From Advenella faeciporci (GTDB lineage Bacteria; Pseudomonadota; Gammaproteobacteria; Burkholderiales; Burkholderiaceae_B), in assembly GCF_014652395.1 (NCBI RefSeq), contig NZ_BMYS01000021.1, forward strand, positions 1-51,356: a DNA stretch of 51,356 nucleotides. Direction: 5' to 3'. The notes below the pieces were generated by a model. The model was given only the letters and a program-made list of their open reading frames with translations. It searched no databases and had not been told where the DNA came from. Of this stretch, positions 37,808-45,704 are shown piece by piece. The position numbers and the translations under genes were made by a program. Numbering within the stretch: the first letter of the stretch is position 1; each line of letters begins with the position of its first letter.

Positions 37808-38596
37808 TTACTCCTGTTTCGTCTGGGGGGCAGGCAGGCCAAGGCTGGCCAGTGCCTGTGCCCAGCGGGTTTGCAAGGTCGCGTCAATCTCGCCATAGGC
37901 GGTTTGCACATACCAGCCGCCCTGTTCAATATTGGGGTCTGCTTTCAGGCGGATATGCCCGGGCAGGGGCAGCTGGCCGCTTTTTTCAATCAGGGCGTAA
38001 TCCTCGGGGTTAAGCTGCACCTCCATGGCCTGGTTCACGCCCGGTGGCTGGGTAATGGCCTGCCTGACCAGCGGAACCAGATGTTCGGGATGCTGTTTAA
38101 GCTCTTGCCCAATCACATGGCGGGCAATGGTGGTGGCCAGCTCAATAAGCGCCTGGCCCATGCTGGCATCCAGGTTGGCATACTGCTGTTGGGCCTGTTC
38201 GGCAAGGGCCAGCAAACGGGACTGGTGGGAAGCCGTCAATTCGGCCGCCGCCGCCAGTCCTTCACTGTAGCCCCGTTCGTAGCCGGCATCGTAACCTTCT
38301 TTATTGCCAGCGGCCAACCCTTCGGCATGACCGGTGGCATAGCCCTGTTCCTGTGCTTTTTGCAGGGTGTTCCTGCGTTCCTGTTCCAGCTGCTGCTGGC
38401 GCACCAGTTCCGGGTCGGGTGCGGCCTGTTGCTGTTCCTGCTGTTTTCTAAGGGTTTCAGGGTCAACAATCGTTTCCATCCGCCAGGGTGACCAGCCGGT
38501 CTCGTTCACGGACGGCTGTCCCGCTTTTTTCTTGAAAACCGGGTCGGCCAGCACCAGGGTTTCAGGCAGCTTGTCGGGCTTAGACGTAATCATCAT
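37808..38596 (-). CDS. fliH: FliH, export ATPase regulator
   Basis: A stalk protein linking FliI to the C ring, 262 residues. It contains a Gln/Glu-rich coiled coil (about 65-95), a glycine-periodic helix with GYATGHAEGLAAGNKEGYDA (the GxxxG repeats typical of FliH), and a globular C-domain. The start overlaps fliG by 17 bases. A Met-Met start leaves a one-codon ambiguity. Confidence 0.93.
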   Translation of the reverse strand: MMITSKPDKLPETLVLADPVFKKKAGQPSVNETGWSPWRMETIVDPETLRKQQEQQQAAPDPELVRQQQLEQERRNTLQKAQEQGYATGHAEGLAAGNKEGYDAGYERGYSEGLAAAAELTASHQSRLLALAEQAQQQYANLDASMGQALIELATTIARHVIGQELKQHPEHLVPLVRQAITQPPGVNQAMEVQLNPEDYALIEKSGQLPLPGHIRLKADPNIEQGGWYVQTAYGEIDATLQTRWAQALASLGLPAPQTKQE

Positions 38597-39584
38597 CAGC
38601 GGTTTTGCTTAATGAAATCTGGCCGCTGTCGGCAAGACGGCGGGCGATGCCGATAATCGCACGCTGTTCGGCCTGGACCACCGATGCACGAACGCGGTTC
38701 ATATCCTGAATCTCGTCACGCAGCATTTGTGCCGCACGGTTGGACATATTCTTGAAGAAGCGCTCACGGACTGCCTCGCTGGCGCCTTTCAGGGCCAGCA
38801 CCAGCATATTGTTGTCGGTGATTTCGGCCATAATGGCTTGCAGGGTCACGTCATCAAGATCGGCCAGGTTTTCGAAGGTAAACATTTCTTCCTGGACACG
38901 CTGTGCCAGCTCGGCGTCACGCTCTTGCAAGTGCGTAATCATAGAGGTTTCCAGGCCCGTGTTCATGGTGTTGAGGATCTCGGCCGCAGCACGAACACCA
39001 CCCATCTTGCTGCGCTTGGCGGTTTGGCCGGAAAGCACATTGTTGAGGACTTCGGTCAATTCGCGCAGCGCGGTTGGCTGTACGCCACCAAAGGTTGCAA
39101 TACGTACAATCACATCATTGCGTACCCGCTCAGTCAGCAGCGACAGGGTATCGGCAGCCAGGTCGCGATCCAGGTGCACCAGAATCGTGGCAATAATCTG
39201 CGGGTGTTCGCCGGCAATCAGCTCGGCAATGTTCGCGGGCTCCAGCTGGTTAAGGGCCTCGATGCCGTTTTCATGCTTGGTCAGGTCAAGAATGTCTTCC
39301 AGAATGCCCGCGGCGCGATCGGTGCCCAGCGCCTTGTTCAGAATGGTGCGGATATATTCCTCGGAGCCCATATTGACCGACATGAACTGGTCGGCATCTT
39401 TGCGGAACTGTTCCAGTACGGCATTCACATTGTTGCGCGTCATGTTCTTCATGCCAATCATGGCGGCACCCAGTTCCTGAACCTCATGGGCACTCATGTA
39501 CCGCAGAACGTCAGCCGCGGCTTCTTCGCCAATGGACATCAACAGGATAGCGCAACGTTCCATTTTATTTTCTGCTGTCATCAT
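38580..39584 (-). CDS. fliG: FliG, rotor switch protein
   Basis: The torque-bearing C-ring protein, 334 residues. N, M and C domains are intact: MERCAILLMSIGEEAAADVL at the start, the EHPQIIATILVHLD motif in the middle, and the C-terminal MFTFENLADLDDVTLQAIM followed by the charged torque helix region. Its start overlaps the fliF end by 20 bases, so MS-ring and switch subunits are coupled. Confidence 0.97.
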   Translation of the reverse strand: MMTAENKMERCAILLMSIGEEAAADVLRYMSAHEVQELGAAMIGMKNMTRNNVNAVLEQFRKDADQFMSVNMGSEEYIRTILNKALGTDRAAGILEDILDLTKHENGIEALNQLEPANIAELIAGEHPQIIATILVHLDRDLAADTLSLLTERVRNDVIVRIATFGGVQPTALRELTEVLNNVLSGQTAKRSKMGGVRAAAEILNTMNTGLETSMITHLQERDAELAQRVQEEMFTFENLADLDDVTLQAIMAEITDNNMLVLALKGASEAVRERFFKNMSNRAAQMLRDEIQDMNRVRASVVQAEQRAIIGIARRLADSGQISLSKTADDDYV

Positions 39585-41211
39585 TGTTTTGATTCATCCA
39601 GGTTCTAAGTACCATTGCCACGGCACGCGGGTCTTCGGCCGCAATTTTCATGACCACATTAAGATTGTCCTCGTAGTGATCATGCTTGACGGGGATTTCG
39701 GCCTTGGCCTTGCGTTCGGCTTCTGCCTGTCGCAACGCGGCCTGTTTTTCGGCCAGTTCCATGTTTTTACGGTCTTCAAGTGCGCGGATAAGCGGTTTGA
39801 AAGCTTTCAGCCAGATTAACAGGACGGCGATAAACAGCAGCAGGTATTGTCCCAAGGTTTTGGCCAAGGCATGGATTTCCGGATCTTTCCATGCCGGAAC
39901 CGGCTGGTCTGACGAAGTGAATGCGCTATTGACCACATTCAGGCTGTCACCACGTTCATCAGAGAACCCCACGGCTTCCCTGACCAGGGCATTGATTTGC
40001 TGCATGGTTTCTGCAGGCAGGGGGGCGGCTTCGCCGTTTTCGTTTTCACGGAAATTAACCACCACTGCCACAGAAAGGCGCTTGATGGTACCGACCGAGT
40101 CTTTAACATGGCTGATGGTGCGATCAAGCTCGTAGTTGATGGTGGCGTTATTGGTTTGGCTGGCCGGGTTAAGGACGGTGGTAGCGGTACCTGTTGTGGC
40201 ATTGGTTGCTGCATTGGCGCCCGGCGGGTTTTCAATCGGGGCAACTGGTGGCGCAGGGGGCTCGTTAGACAGGGCGCCGGGTATCCCCATGGGCTGGCCA
40301 ATACCGGCCTGGGCCGTGCGGTTGGTTTGCTCGCTGCGAATGGCGGCTTCATCGGGCTTCTGGTTGGGGCGATAAATTTCTGAAGTTTGTTCGCGCTGGG
40401 CAAAATCCATGCTGGCACTGACTTGCGCATGCACATTGCCACGGCCCACCACCGGCACCAGAATGGAAATAATGCGGGCCGTTAAGCGCTGCTCCAGCTC
40501 ATCGGTAAACTTAAGATGCGTCTGGTTGGCACCAATGCCTTCAAGCCCGGCACTGGAAGACAGCAGGCGACCGCTTTGGTCAACGATAGATACATTTTCA
40601 GCCGTAAGGCCCGGAACGCTGGAAGCGACCAGCCAGGCAATGGCGGCAATCTGCCCGTCACCCAGGCTGCGGCCGGGGCTAAGCGTAACCAGGACCGAAG
40701 CGGTTGGCAGTTTCCGGTCACGCACGAACAGGGTCTGTTTGGGAATCGCCAGGTGAACCCGGGCGCTTTCCACCGAATTCATGGCTTCAATAGAACGGGC
40801 CAGCTCACCTTCAACCGCGCGCTGGTAGGTAACCTGTTCGGCAAACTGGCTGGCCCCGAACTGGGGGTCGTCCATCAGCTCAAAACCCACGCCGCCACCC
40901 TGTGGCAGACCCTGCTCGGCCAGCATCATGCGGGTTTCATGCACCTTGTCGGCAGGTATCAGAATGGCAGAACCGTTCTCATTGAACTGGTACGGTACGT
41001 TCAGCTTTTCAAGCGCGGTGACAATCGCGCCACCATCCTTGTCCTGCAGGTTGGAAAACAGCACCTTGTACTCGGGCCCGCGCATCCACAGCAGGCTGAC
41101 AATGATTAACGCCACCAGCCCGGCGGCCGCACCCATTAATACCGGGCGCGGCAACACCAGCAGGCGTTCCACAATGGGGAAGCGGGCAGCAAGCTTATCC
41201 ATGCCGCTCAT
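39565..41211 (-). CDS. fliF: FliF, MS-ring protein
   Basis: The MS-ring subunit, 548 residues. Two membrane helices (about 22-42 and about 452-472) flank the periplasmic ring-building domains, which show EYKVLFSNLQDKDGGAIV and VHLAIPKQTLFVRDRKLPTA. The FliG-binding tail is at the C-terminus. It is the first gene of the leftward fliFGHIJK run and diverges from fliE. Confidence 0.97.
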   Translation of the reverse strand: MSGMDKLAARFPIVERLLVLPRPVLMGAAAGLVALIIVSLLWMRGPEYKVLFSNLQDKDGGAIVTALEKLNVPYQFNENGSAILIPADKVHETRMMLAEQGLPQGGGVGFELMDDPQFGASQFAEQVTYQRAVEGELARSIEAMNSVESARVHLAIPKQTLFVRDRKLPTASVLVTLSPGRSLGDGQIAAIAWLVASSVPGLTAENVSIVDQSGRLLSSSAGLEGIGANQTHLKFTDELEQRLTARIISILVPVVGRGNVHAQVSASMDFAQREQTSEIYRPNQKPDEAAIRSEQTNRTAQAGIGQPMGIPGALSNEPPAPPVAPIENPPGANAATNATTGTATTVLNPASQTNNATINYELDRTISHVKDSVGTIKRLSVAVVVNFRENENGEAAPLPAETMQQINALVREAVGFSDERGDSLNVVNSAFTSSDQPVPAWKDPEIHALAKTLGQYLLLFIAVLLIWLKAFKPLIRALEDRKNMELAEKQAALRQAEAERKAKAEIPVKHDHYEDNLNVVMKIAAEDPRAVAMVLRTWMNQNNDDSRK

Positions 41212-41481
41212 GCCGGTCTACCTGTAAACCGTAAGGCAGTTAGGGCTGTGAATTCAATAATGACCATGGGAAACAACAAAAGACAATTATCCAGTTAAAC
41301 TTTTTCAGACAGGTATTATCACCTGCCCGGGTGTAAAGCAATCAGGCATTAAAGCGGGGTTTTTTGGCTTATTCGGGCTATTGAAACTGGGGGGCAGGGG
41401 GTAATATGAGGATTAATTGCATGTTTGCTTTATTTTCATATTTGTTTTATCAGCCACATCGCTTACAGTCAGGATATTTTT
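41212..41481. promoter_or_regulatory. divergent fliF / fliE promoter region
   Basis: A 270-base gap between divergent fliF and fliE, more AT-rich than its neighbours. By position it should carry back-to-back class 2 (FlhDC-activated) promoters. I could not identify a convincing FlhDC box or sigma-28 site by eye. The only ribosome site seen is AGGA before fliE. Confidence 0.5.
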
Positions 41482-41853
41482 ATGCAAGCCATCTCGCCAT
41501 TAGCCATTTCCGGCATGAACACATTGCAGCAACAAATGAAGGCAATGGCCAATGGAGCAAAAGCCGGTGAAGTTTCCGCACAACTGGGTAGCATGCAGCC
41601 CTTTGGGACACAAACCCCAGGCGTCACAAAAGCTTCTTTCGCCAGCGAACTGGACGCCGCCATCAAAAGCATCTCAGCCACCCAGCAAGCCGCCAACACC
41701 AAGGCCGAACAATTCATCATGGGCAAACCGGGTATTTCGCTGAACGATGTCATGATAGACATGCAAAAAGCCAGCATTGGTTTTCAAAGCGCGATCCAGG
41801 TAAGAAACAAACTGGTCCAGGCCTACCAGACCATCGCCAGCATGCCGATATAA
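41482..41853 (+). CDS. fliE: FliE, MS-ring/rod junction protein
   Basis: FliE joins the MS ring to the rod and is the first exported rod subunit. The 123-residue product ends with the conserved helix [20 protein letters not shown] and [14 protein letters not shown] start at ATG 41482 ([15 protein letters not shown]) with AGGA upstream; a frame opening at 41425 adds a non-conserved stretch. The last two bases of its TAA stop are also the first two bases of the 79-bp repeat array, whose first hairpin may act as its terminator. Confidence 0.95.
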   Translation: MQAISPLAISGMNTLQQQMKAMANGAKAGEVSAQLGSMQPFGTQTPGVTKASFASELDAAIKSISATQQAANTKAEQFIMGKPGISLNDVMIDMQKASIGFQSAIQVRNKLVQAYQTIASMPI

Positions 41854-42053
41854 TTCCCCTCCTGCGGAGGGGTGGCGCGAAGCGACGGGGTGGTTCCAGA
41901 CCAACCAAAGCGCCCAACGAAGCCCCCAACAATTCCCCTCCTGCGGAGGGGTGGCGCGAAGCGACGGGGTGGTTCCAGACCAACCAAAGCGCCCAACGAA
42001 GCCCCCAACAATTCCCCTCCTGCGGAGGGGTGGCGCGAAGCGACGGGGTGGTT
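41852..42053 (+). repeat. 79-bp tandem repeat array of hairpin modules
   Basis: Two perfect 79-bp units (41852-41930 and 41931-42009) and a third partial one (42010-42053). Each unit begins with a hairpin CCCCTCC-TGC-GGAGGGG, then a smaller hairpin and GGGGTGGTT (together the 44-bp module), then a 35-bp linker. The same module makes up the inverted repeats around the nuclease gene at 42354-42731. Identity between whole units points to recent duplication. This is not a CRISPR because there are no unique spacers. Confidence 0.9.
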
Positions 42054-42155
42054 CTAAACAAACCAAGCTGCCAATCGAAGCACCAAGGTGGTTCTAAGCA
42101 AGCAGAAGTGTTTTTCACGGTGTTTGGGCTTCGAGAGGCGTTTCTGTTTATTTGC

Positions 42156-42275
42156 AACCACCCCGTCAGGCTGCGCCTGCCACCCCTCCACAGAGGGGAA
42201 TTATCCTTCTTCGTGGAAACGTTGGTGCTTCACATTCCCCTCCCGCGGAGGGGGGCGCATAGCGCCGGGGTGGTT
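42156..42275. repeat. left ~120-bp inverted repeat
   Basis: Consists of an inverted hairpin module (AACCACCCC through GGGGAATT), a spacer containing TTCGTGGAAACGTTGGTGCTT, and a direct module ending GGGGTGGTT. Its reverse complement matches 42857-42977 along nearly the whole length, spacer included. Differences are concentrated in the hairpin tips: here CAGGC-TGC-GCCTG and GGCGC-ATA-GCGCC. Confidence 0.88.
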
Positions 42276-42353
42276 GTAAGCAACCCAAGGTGCCAATCGA
42301 AGCACCAAGGTGGTTGTAAGCCAGCCGAAGCGCCTATCAAAGCGCTGAAGCAC

Positions 42354-42731
42354 TTACTTCTTCAAAGCCACATGTCCTTCTAACCAAACCATAACCCCAG
42401 CCAAATTCCTTTTTACATCCTCATCCGTAACGTGAATCACTGTCAAACCAAGACTTTTCAGATAAGCATCACGTCTTGCATCGTATTCCGCTTTGTTAAT
42501 ATGGCTCTCCCCATCTATTTCAAGCGCTACTTTCAGCTCGGCGCAATAAAAATCAACAATATAGTTACCAATGATTTTTTGACGATCAAAATCCAGTCCT
42601 AAAAGTTGCTTTTTTTTGATTTGGTTCCATAACAACACCTCTGATAAATTCCCTGCCTGACGCAGTTTTCTTGCTCTTTGTTTTAGTTCGGGGTTGAAGG
42701 GCAAGGCAAAATAGTTTTTTGTTTTACGCAT
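42354..42731 (-). CDS. DUF559 (PD-(D/E)XK-type) endonuclease
   Basis: A 125-residue protein of the DUF559 family, which shares the Vsr/PD-(D/E)XK nuclease fold. Recognisable parts are SEVLLWNQIKKKQLLG (about 30-45), the core IIGNYIVDFYC with Asp60, VALEIDGESH with Glu71 and Asp73 as candidate metal ligands, and DARRDAYLKSLGLTVIHV. Length and motifs look complete, so it is probably active. No ribosome site is seen before ATG 42731. It is flanked by ~120-bp inverted repeats and lies on the same strand as the flhB-like and fliK-like genes, but has nothing to do with flagella. DNA substrate unknown; the flanking hairpins are an obvious candidate. Confidence 0.88.
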   Translation of the reverse strand: MRKTKNYFALPFNPELKQRARKLRQAGNLSEVLLWNQIKKKQLLGLDFDRQKIIGNYIVDFYCAELKVALEIDGESHINKAEYDARRDAYLKSLGLTVIHVTDEDVKRNLAGVMVWLEGHVALKK

Positions 42732-42856
42732 GGTGGTTGGGATAAGTGTAGCGGGAGGTTTATGCTACTACTCGGGGGTGGGAGCAGGGTATGAAGTGTG
42801 AGAAAAAGAACACTTGTGTTTGGTGGGGCTTCGATTGGGTGTCTTGGTATGTACAG

Positions 42857-42977
42857 AACCACCCCGTCAGGCTTCGCCTGACACCCCTCCGCAGGAGGGG
42901 AATGTGAGGCACCAACGTTTCCACGAAGCAGGAAAATTCCCCTCTGTGGAGGGGTGGCGCGAAGCGACGGGGTGGTT
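42857..42977. repeat. right ~120-bp inverted repeat
   Basis: The reverse-complement partner of 42156-42275. It comprises an inverted module with a perfect 7-bp hairpin GTCAGGC-TTC-GCCTGAC, the spacer with GCACCAACGTTTCCACGAAG, and a direct module (42935-42977) ending GGGGTGGTT. The direct module's second hairpin is the same as in the tandem array at 41852-42053, so array and element share an origin. Confidence 0.88.
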
Positions 42978-43069
42978 CTAAGCAAACCAAGCTGCCAATC
43001 GAAGCACCTAAACAACCCAAGCTGCCAATCGAAGCCCCCGGTTAATCCCAACCCCGCTACATCCCCCGC

Positions 43070-43354
43070 TCAGTTCCTTTCCAGTCCCGCTTCCAGTGAA
43101 TAAATCCAGGCCAGCAATTCGGCCACTACGGTATACAGTTCGGGGGGGATTTGCTGGTCCAGGTCCACTTGCATCAGCATGGCCACCAGTTCTGGTGATT
43201 CATGCACGGGTATGTTGTGCTGTTTGGCCAGTTCAATAATGCTTTGCGCAATATTGCCCATGCCCTTGGCGACCACCCTGGGAGCCGGGTCTGTGGCATG
43301 GTAAGCCAAGGTGACGGCTGTTTTACGTGTTTCAGGTATGCCAGGCTTGTTCAT
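43070..43354 (-). CDS. FlhB C-domain-like protein (FhlB/FlhX type)
   Basis: A 94-residue stand-alone version of the cytoplasmic FlhB domain. It aligns with FlhB (12587-13738) from just after the NPTH cleavage site: AVTLAYHATDPAPRVVAKGM against AVALKYE...PLVIAKGI, then ELLAWIYSLE against QVLAWVYQLR. The NPTH itself and all membrane helices are missing, so it resembles the already cleaved FlhB-CC fragment. Such paralogues can replace or modulate FlhB-CC in substrate switching. The ATG at 43354 overlaps the upstream stop by one base (TGATG), pairing it with a FliK-like gene. Confidence 0.85.
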   Translation of the reverse strand: MNKPGIPETRKTAVTLAYHATDPAPRVVAKGMGNIAQSIIELAKQHNIPVHESPELVAMLMQVDLDQQIPPELYTVVAELLAWIYSLEAGLERN

Positions 43355-44805
43355 CACGAATTCTCTTTTTGCTGACTGTCAGACTGTGAGTGCCCGGGGT
43401 CGGTGAATACTTCGAAGGAGTGGGTTTGCAGGCCCAATGCCTGCAAACGGTTGGTGAATTCGGGCATGCGTTGTAACAACAGCGATGCGGTGCTTTGATT
43501 GTCTTTCAGTTTGGGATTGTCTATCACCTGATACTGCGCCTGCACGTGATTGTCAATAATCTGCACCATCACGCGGATTTTCCCCAGCAAGGGCAGGCTT
43601 AGTGTTAGCGTGGTTGACCAAGGCGTATTGGCTTCGCCCTGTTCCTGGCGTGCAGCCTCATTACCTGCCTTGTTTTGTTCTTCTTCCGGCTGGTTGGCGG
43701 GTTGCTGGGCGGCAAAGGCTTGCGGGTTGTCTTTCTGGATTTCCCAGGTCATGGCAGCCCCTTGCCAGGCTTCACCCTGCCACACAATACGTTGCTGGTG
43801 ATGCATTTCCAGCTGTTGTTGAACCAGGCTGGCCAGTGGGCCGGATAAAGGTGGCGGGGCAGGGGTTGCTTCTGCCTTGGCCTGGGTAAGGGCCGACAAG
43901 ATTGATATTTGCCGGCTGATCTGCTGTTCTGCCTGTTGTTTTTTGAGTAACAGCGCCTTGGGGTGGTTGGCCAGTTCTTGTAAATTGCCGTTGCTGCGCA
44001 AAATGTGCCATAAAGTGGCCTCATAAGACAGGCCCGGCCGGGCAATTTCGCGGCTTAAGGTTTCACGGATAATTGATGCAAACAGGCTGGATCCCAGCGC
44101 CCGTAATGCCTCTTCTTTTAAAGGAGTGCCAGCGCCCGCTGCCTGAGAAGCCGCAGTACCCAAAAAAGACCCGCCCGCTGCCTGGGTGCCTGCACCACCC
44201 GGCAAAGACCCACCCATTACCTGAGCACTCGCGCTACCCGGTAAAGAACCGCTTCCCGCCTGCAAACCCGCACCACTACCCAATGCAGAACCGCCAGACG
44301 AGGCCGCCTGTTCAGCCGGACGCGACAGAAATGACAATAACTCTTTGGGATTTTTGGGAATAATGGGAGCGTGGTTGGGGTTGCTTAATGGTGCTGCCTG
44401 TTCGGGCATTTGCCCCAGCAGGGCCACCACACTTCTTGCGGCGCTGCTCCAGCGGGTAGAAGTTGACTCTACCGGGTTGCGGGCTGTGGCTTCTGCCGTA
44501 TTGCTGCCTGCCTGGCCAATTGCCTGCTGGCTGCCCATACTGCCTGTATTGCCAACAGGGGCACCTTGTAAAGCGGTACGATGCCCAAGCGTTGCCTGCA
44601 CGCTTTGTGCCACCGCCTGGAAATTGCCGGTTTGCAAATGCGCCTTGGTGGCGTTTTCAAGCGCCTCGGGCCGAGCGGCCGAGCCTGTGGGTAACACCGA
44701 TTGCCGGCTACGGGCCGATTGCAGCTGTCCCTGCGCGGAAAGCGTAACACCCAGCGCGGTTTCCAGTCGTTGTACAAGAAGAGTGCTTAAGCTGCTTGAT
44801 GACAT
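43354..44805 (-). CDS. second FliK-like hook-length control protein
   Basis: A 483-residue protein with a C-terminal Flg_hook-like domain (about 375-470: WSTTLTLSLPLLGKIRVMVQ and TNRLQALGLQTHSFEV) and a long Gln/Ala/Gly/Ser N-terminal region. Residues about 171-224 form four imperfect 13-14-residue repeats of the type GSLPGxAxxQxxG. It lies 9 bases after fliT and overlaps the FlhB-like gene, so it is likely part of the fliD-S-T class 3 unit. True FliK is at 34411-35880. This one may pair with the FlhB-like protein or be an export regulator. Confidence 0.8.
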   Translation of the reverse strand: MSSSSLSTLLVQRLETALGVTLSAQGQLQSARSRQSVLPTGSAARPEALENATKAHLQTGNFQAVAQSVQATLGHRTALQGAPVGNTGSMGSQQAIGQAGSNTAEATARNPVESTSTRWSSAARSVVALLGQMPEQAAPLSNPNHAPIIPKNPKELLSFLSRPAEQAASSGGSALGSGAGLQAGSGSLPGSASAQVMGGSLPGGAGTQAAGGSFLGTAASQAAGAGTPLKEEALRALGSSLFASIIRETLSREIARPGLSYEATLWHILRSNGNLQELANHPKALLLKKQQAEQQISRQISILSALTQAKAEATPAPPPLSGPLASLVQQQLEMHHQQRIVWQGEAWQGAAMTWEIQKDNPQAFAAQQPANQPEEEQNKAGNEAARQEQGEANTPWSTTLTLSLPLLGKIRVMVQIIDNHVQAQYQVIDNPKLKDNQSTASLLLQRMPEFTNRLQALGLQTHSFEVFTDPGHSQSDSQQKENS

Positions 44806-44814
44806 AAGGCATGT

Positions 44815-45219
44815 TTACCCCGCCAGCTTCATGCCAGAATAAGCCTTGACCATTTTCTTTTGCTGGTTACGTGTATGCAGCAACTGCGACAGGCGCTTCA
44901 TTTCAGGAGAAACCGCATCACGCACGGCGGCGTCATGCATAAGTACCTGACGCAGTAAATGGGAGCAGATTTCCCTTTCAGCCTTGTTGCCAGGCTGAAG
45001 ATTGGCCTTGTTGCGAAGCACTTCCACTTCATGCACATAACTTTGACCCAATGCAAGCGTGGCTTCCCAGTTTTCCTGACGGGCCGCGTCTTCCATTTGC
45101 CGGGTAATGTTCACCAGTTGCTGGTAGGCTTCTATGACGCAGCTATTGCACTCTGGGGGGAAAGGTCCCGTGGCATTGGCTGGGCTTGCCTTGTTGCATT
45201 CTGAAGGATAATAAGTCAT
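44815..45219 (-). CDS. fliT: FliT, FliD export chaperone
   Basis: A helical chaperone of 134 residues for the filament cap. Family-like parts are VIEAYQQLVNITRQMEDAAR, the NWEATLALGQSYVHEVEVLR stretch and the basic C-terminus. The first 27 residues are an extra segment with three cysteines (PSECNKA and PPECNSC look like a small internal duplication) not expected in FliT. It follows fliS by 38 bases in the usual fliDST order. Confidence 0.85.
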   Translation of the reverse strand: MTYYPSECNKASPANATGPFPPECNSCVIEAYQQLVNITRQMEDAARQENWEATLALGQSYVHEVEVLRNKANLQPGNKAEREICSHLLRQVLMHDAAVRDAVSPEMKRLSQLLHTRNQQKKMVKAYSGMKLAG

Positions 45220-45257
45220 TTTTTATATCTTTTTGGTCTAATAGTAGTAAACCAACC

Positions 45258-45674
45258 CTATTTACGGGGCTTATTAGCAGTGGCTGTTTTCCAGGCACCG
45301 GTAATATCATCAAGCATTTTTTCAACCACATCCAGGTGTGATTCCTGCTGGTTCACACTGGCCAATAACAATTGCTGCGACATTAACCTGAAACTGAGGA
45401 TCATGTTCCTGGCCACTTCACCGGCAGATTCGTCAATGCCGGGAATAAGGCCTGAATCGATAATACTGATGGCCTTTGAAATGTTCTCGCCCCGTTTGGC
45501 AATATCGCCATTCTGGAAATACAGCCTGGCTTTCATCACGCAAGACTGGGTGGCTTCCAGCATGATGGTGATCAGTTCCTCGGGGGAGGCGGTAAGTACC
45601 TGTGTTTCCAGACCTACTTTTGCATAAGCCTTGACAGGATTCTGGCCATTAGCCACGTTAGTAGTGTTCATCAT
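45258..45674 (-). CDS. fliS: FliS, flagellin export chaperone
   Basis: FliS binds the flagellin C-terminus and prevents premature polymerisation. Family motifs are VKAYAKVGLETQVLTASPEE, LITIMLEATQSCVMKARLYF and the C-terminal LDVVEKMLDDITGAWKTA. I use ATG 45674 (Met-Met start), which begins the conserved protein; a TTG nine codons upstream gives a non-conserved leader. It starts 30 bases after the fliD stop. Confidence 0.94.
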   Translation of the reverse strand: MMNTTNVANGQNPVKAYAKVGLETQVLTASPEELITIMLEATQSCVMKARLYFQNGDIAKRGENISKAISIIDSGLIPGIDESAGEVARNMILSFRLMSQQLLLASVNQQESHLDVVEKMLDDITGAWKTATANKPRK

Positions 45675-45704
45675 AATATGAAATAAACCCTTAAAAATCA
45701 ATCA

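Larger units (their letters stand above)
42054..43044. mobile_element. putative REP/BIME-type element carrying a DUF559 nuclease
   Basis: A block lying between the tandem array after fliE and the flhB-like gene. It holds degenerate linker repeats, a left inverted repeat (42156-42275), the DUF559 gene, a right inverted repeat (42857-42977) and two 31-base linker copies (42978-43008 and 43009-43039). The flagellar gene order is otherwise intact on both sides, so the block is an insertion into an intergenic space. Mobility is inferred from the structure; I see no target-site duplication that I can define. Confidence 0.65.

Noticed and set aside
37553-38491. 312-codon frame antisense to fliI and fliH
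   Set aside because: It crosses the fliI-fliH border opposite two well-conserved genes and has no coherent domain; GC-rich codon mirroring explains it.
41852-42053. CRISPR array
   Set aside because: Units are directly contiguous and identical over all 79 bases with no unique spacers and no cas genes nearby.
41674-42157. Overlapping minus-strand frames through the 79-bp repeats
   Set aside because: They repeat the translated repeat unit (for example [18 protein letters not shown]). The DNA is structured repeat, not coding.
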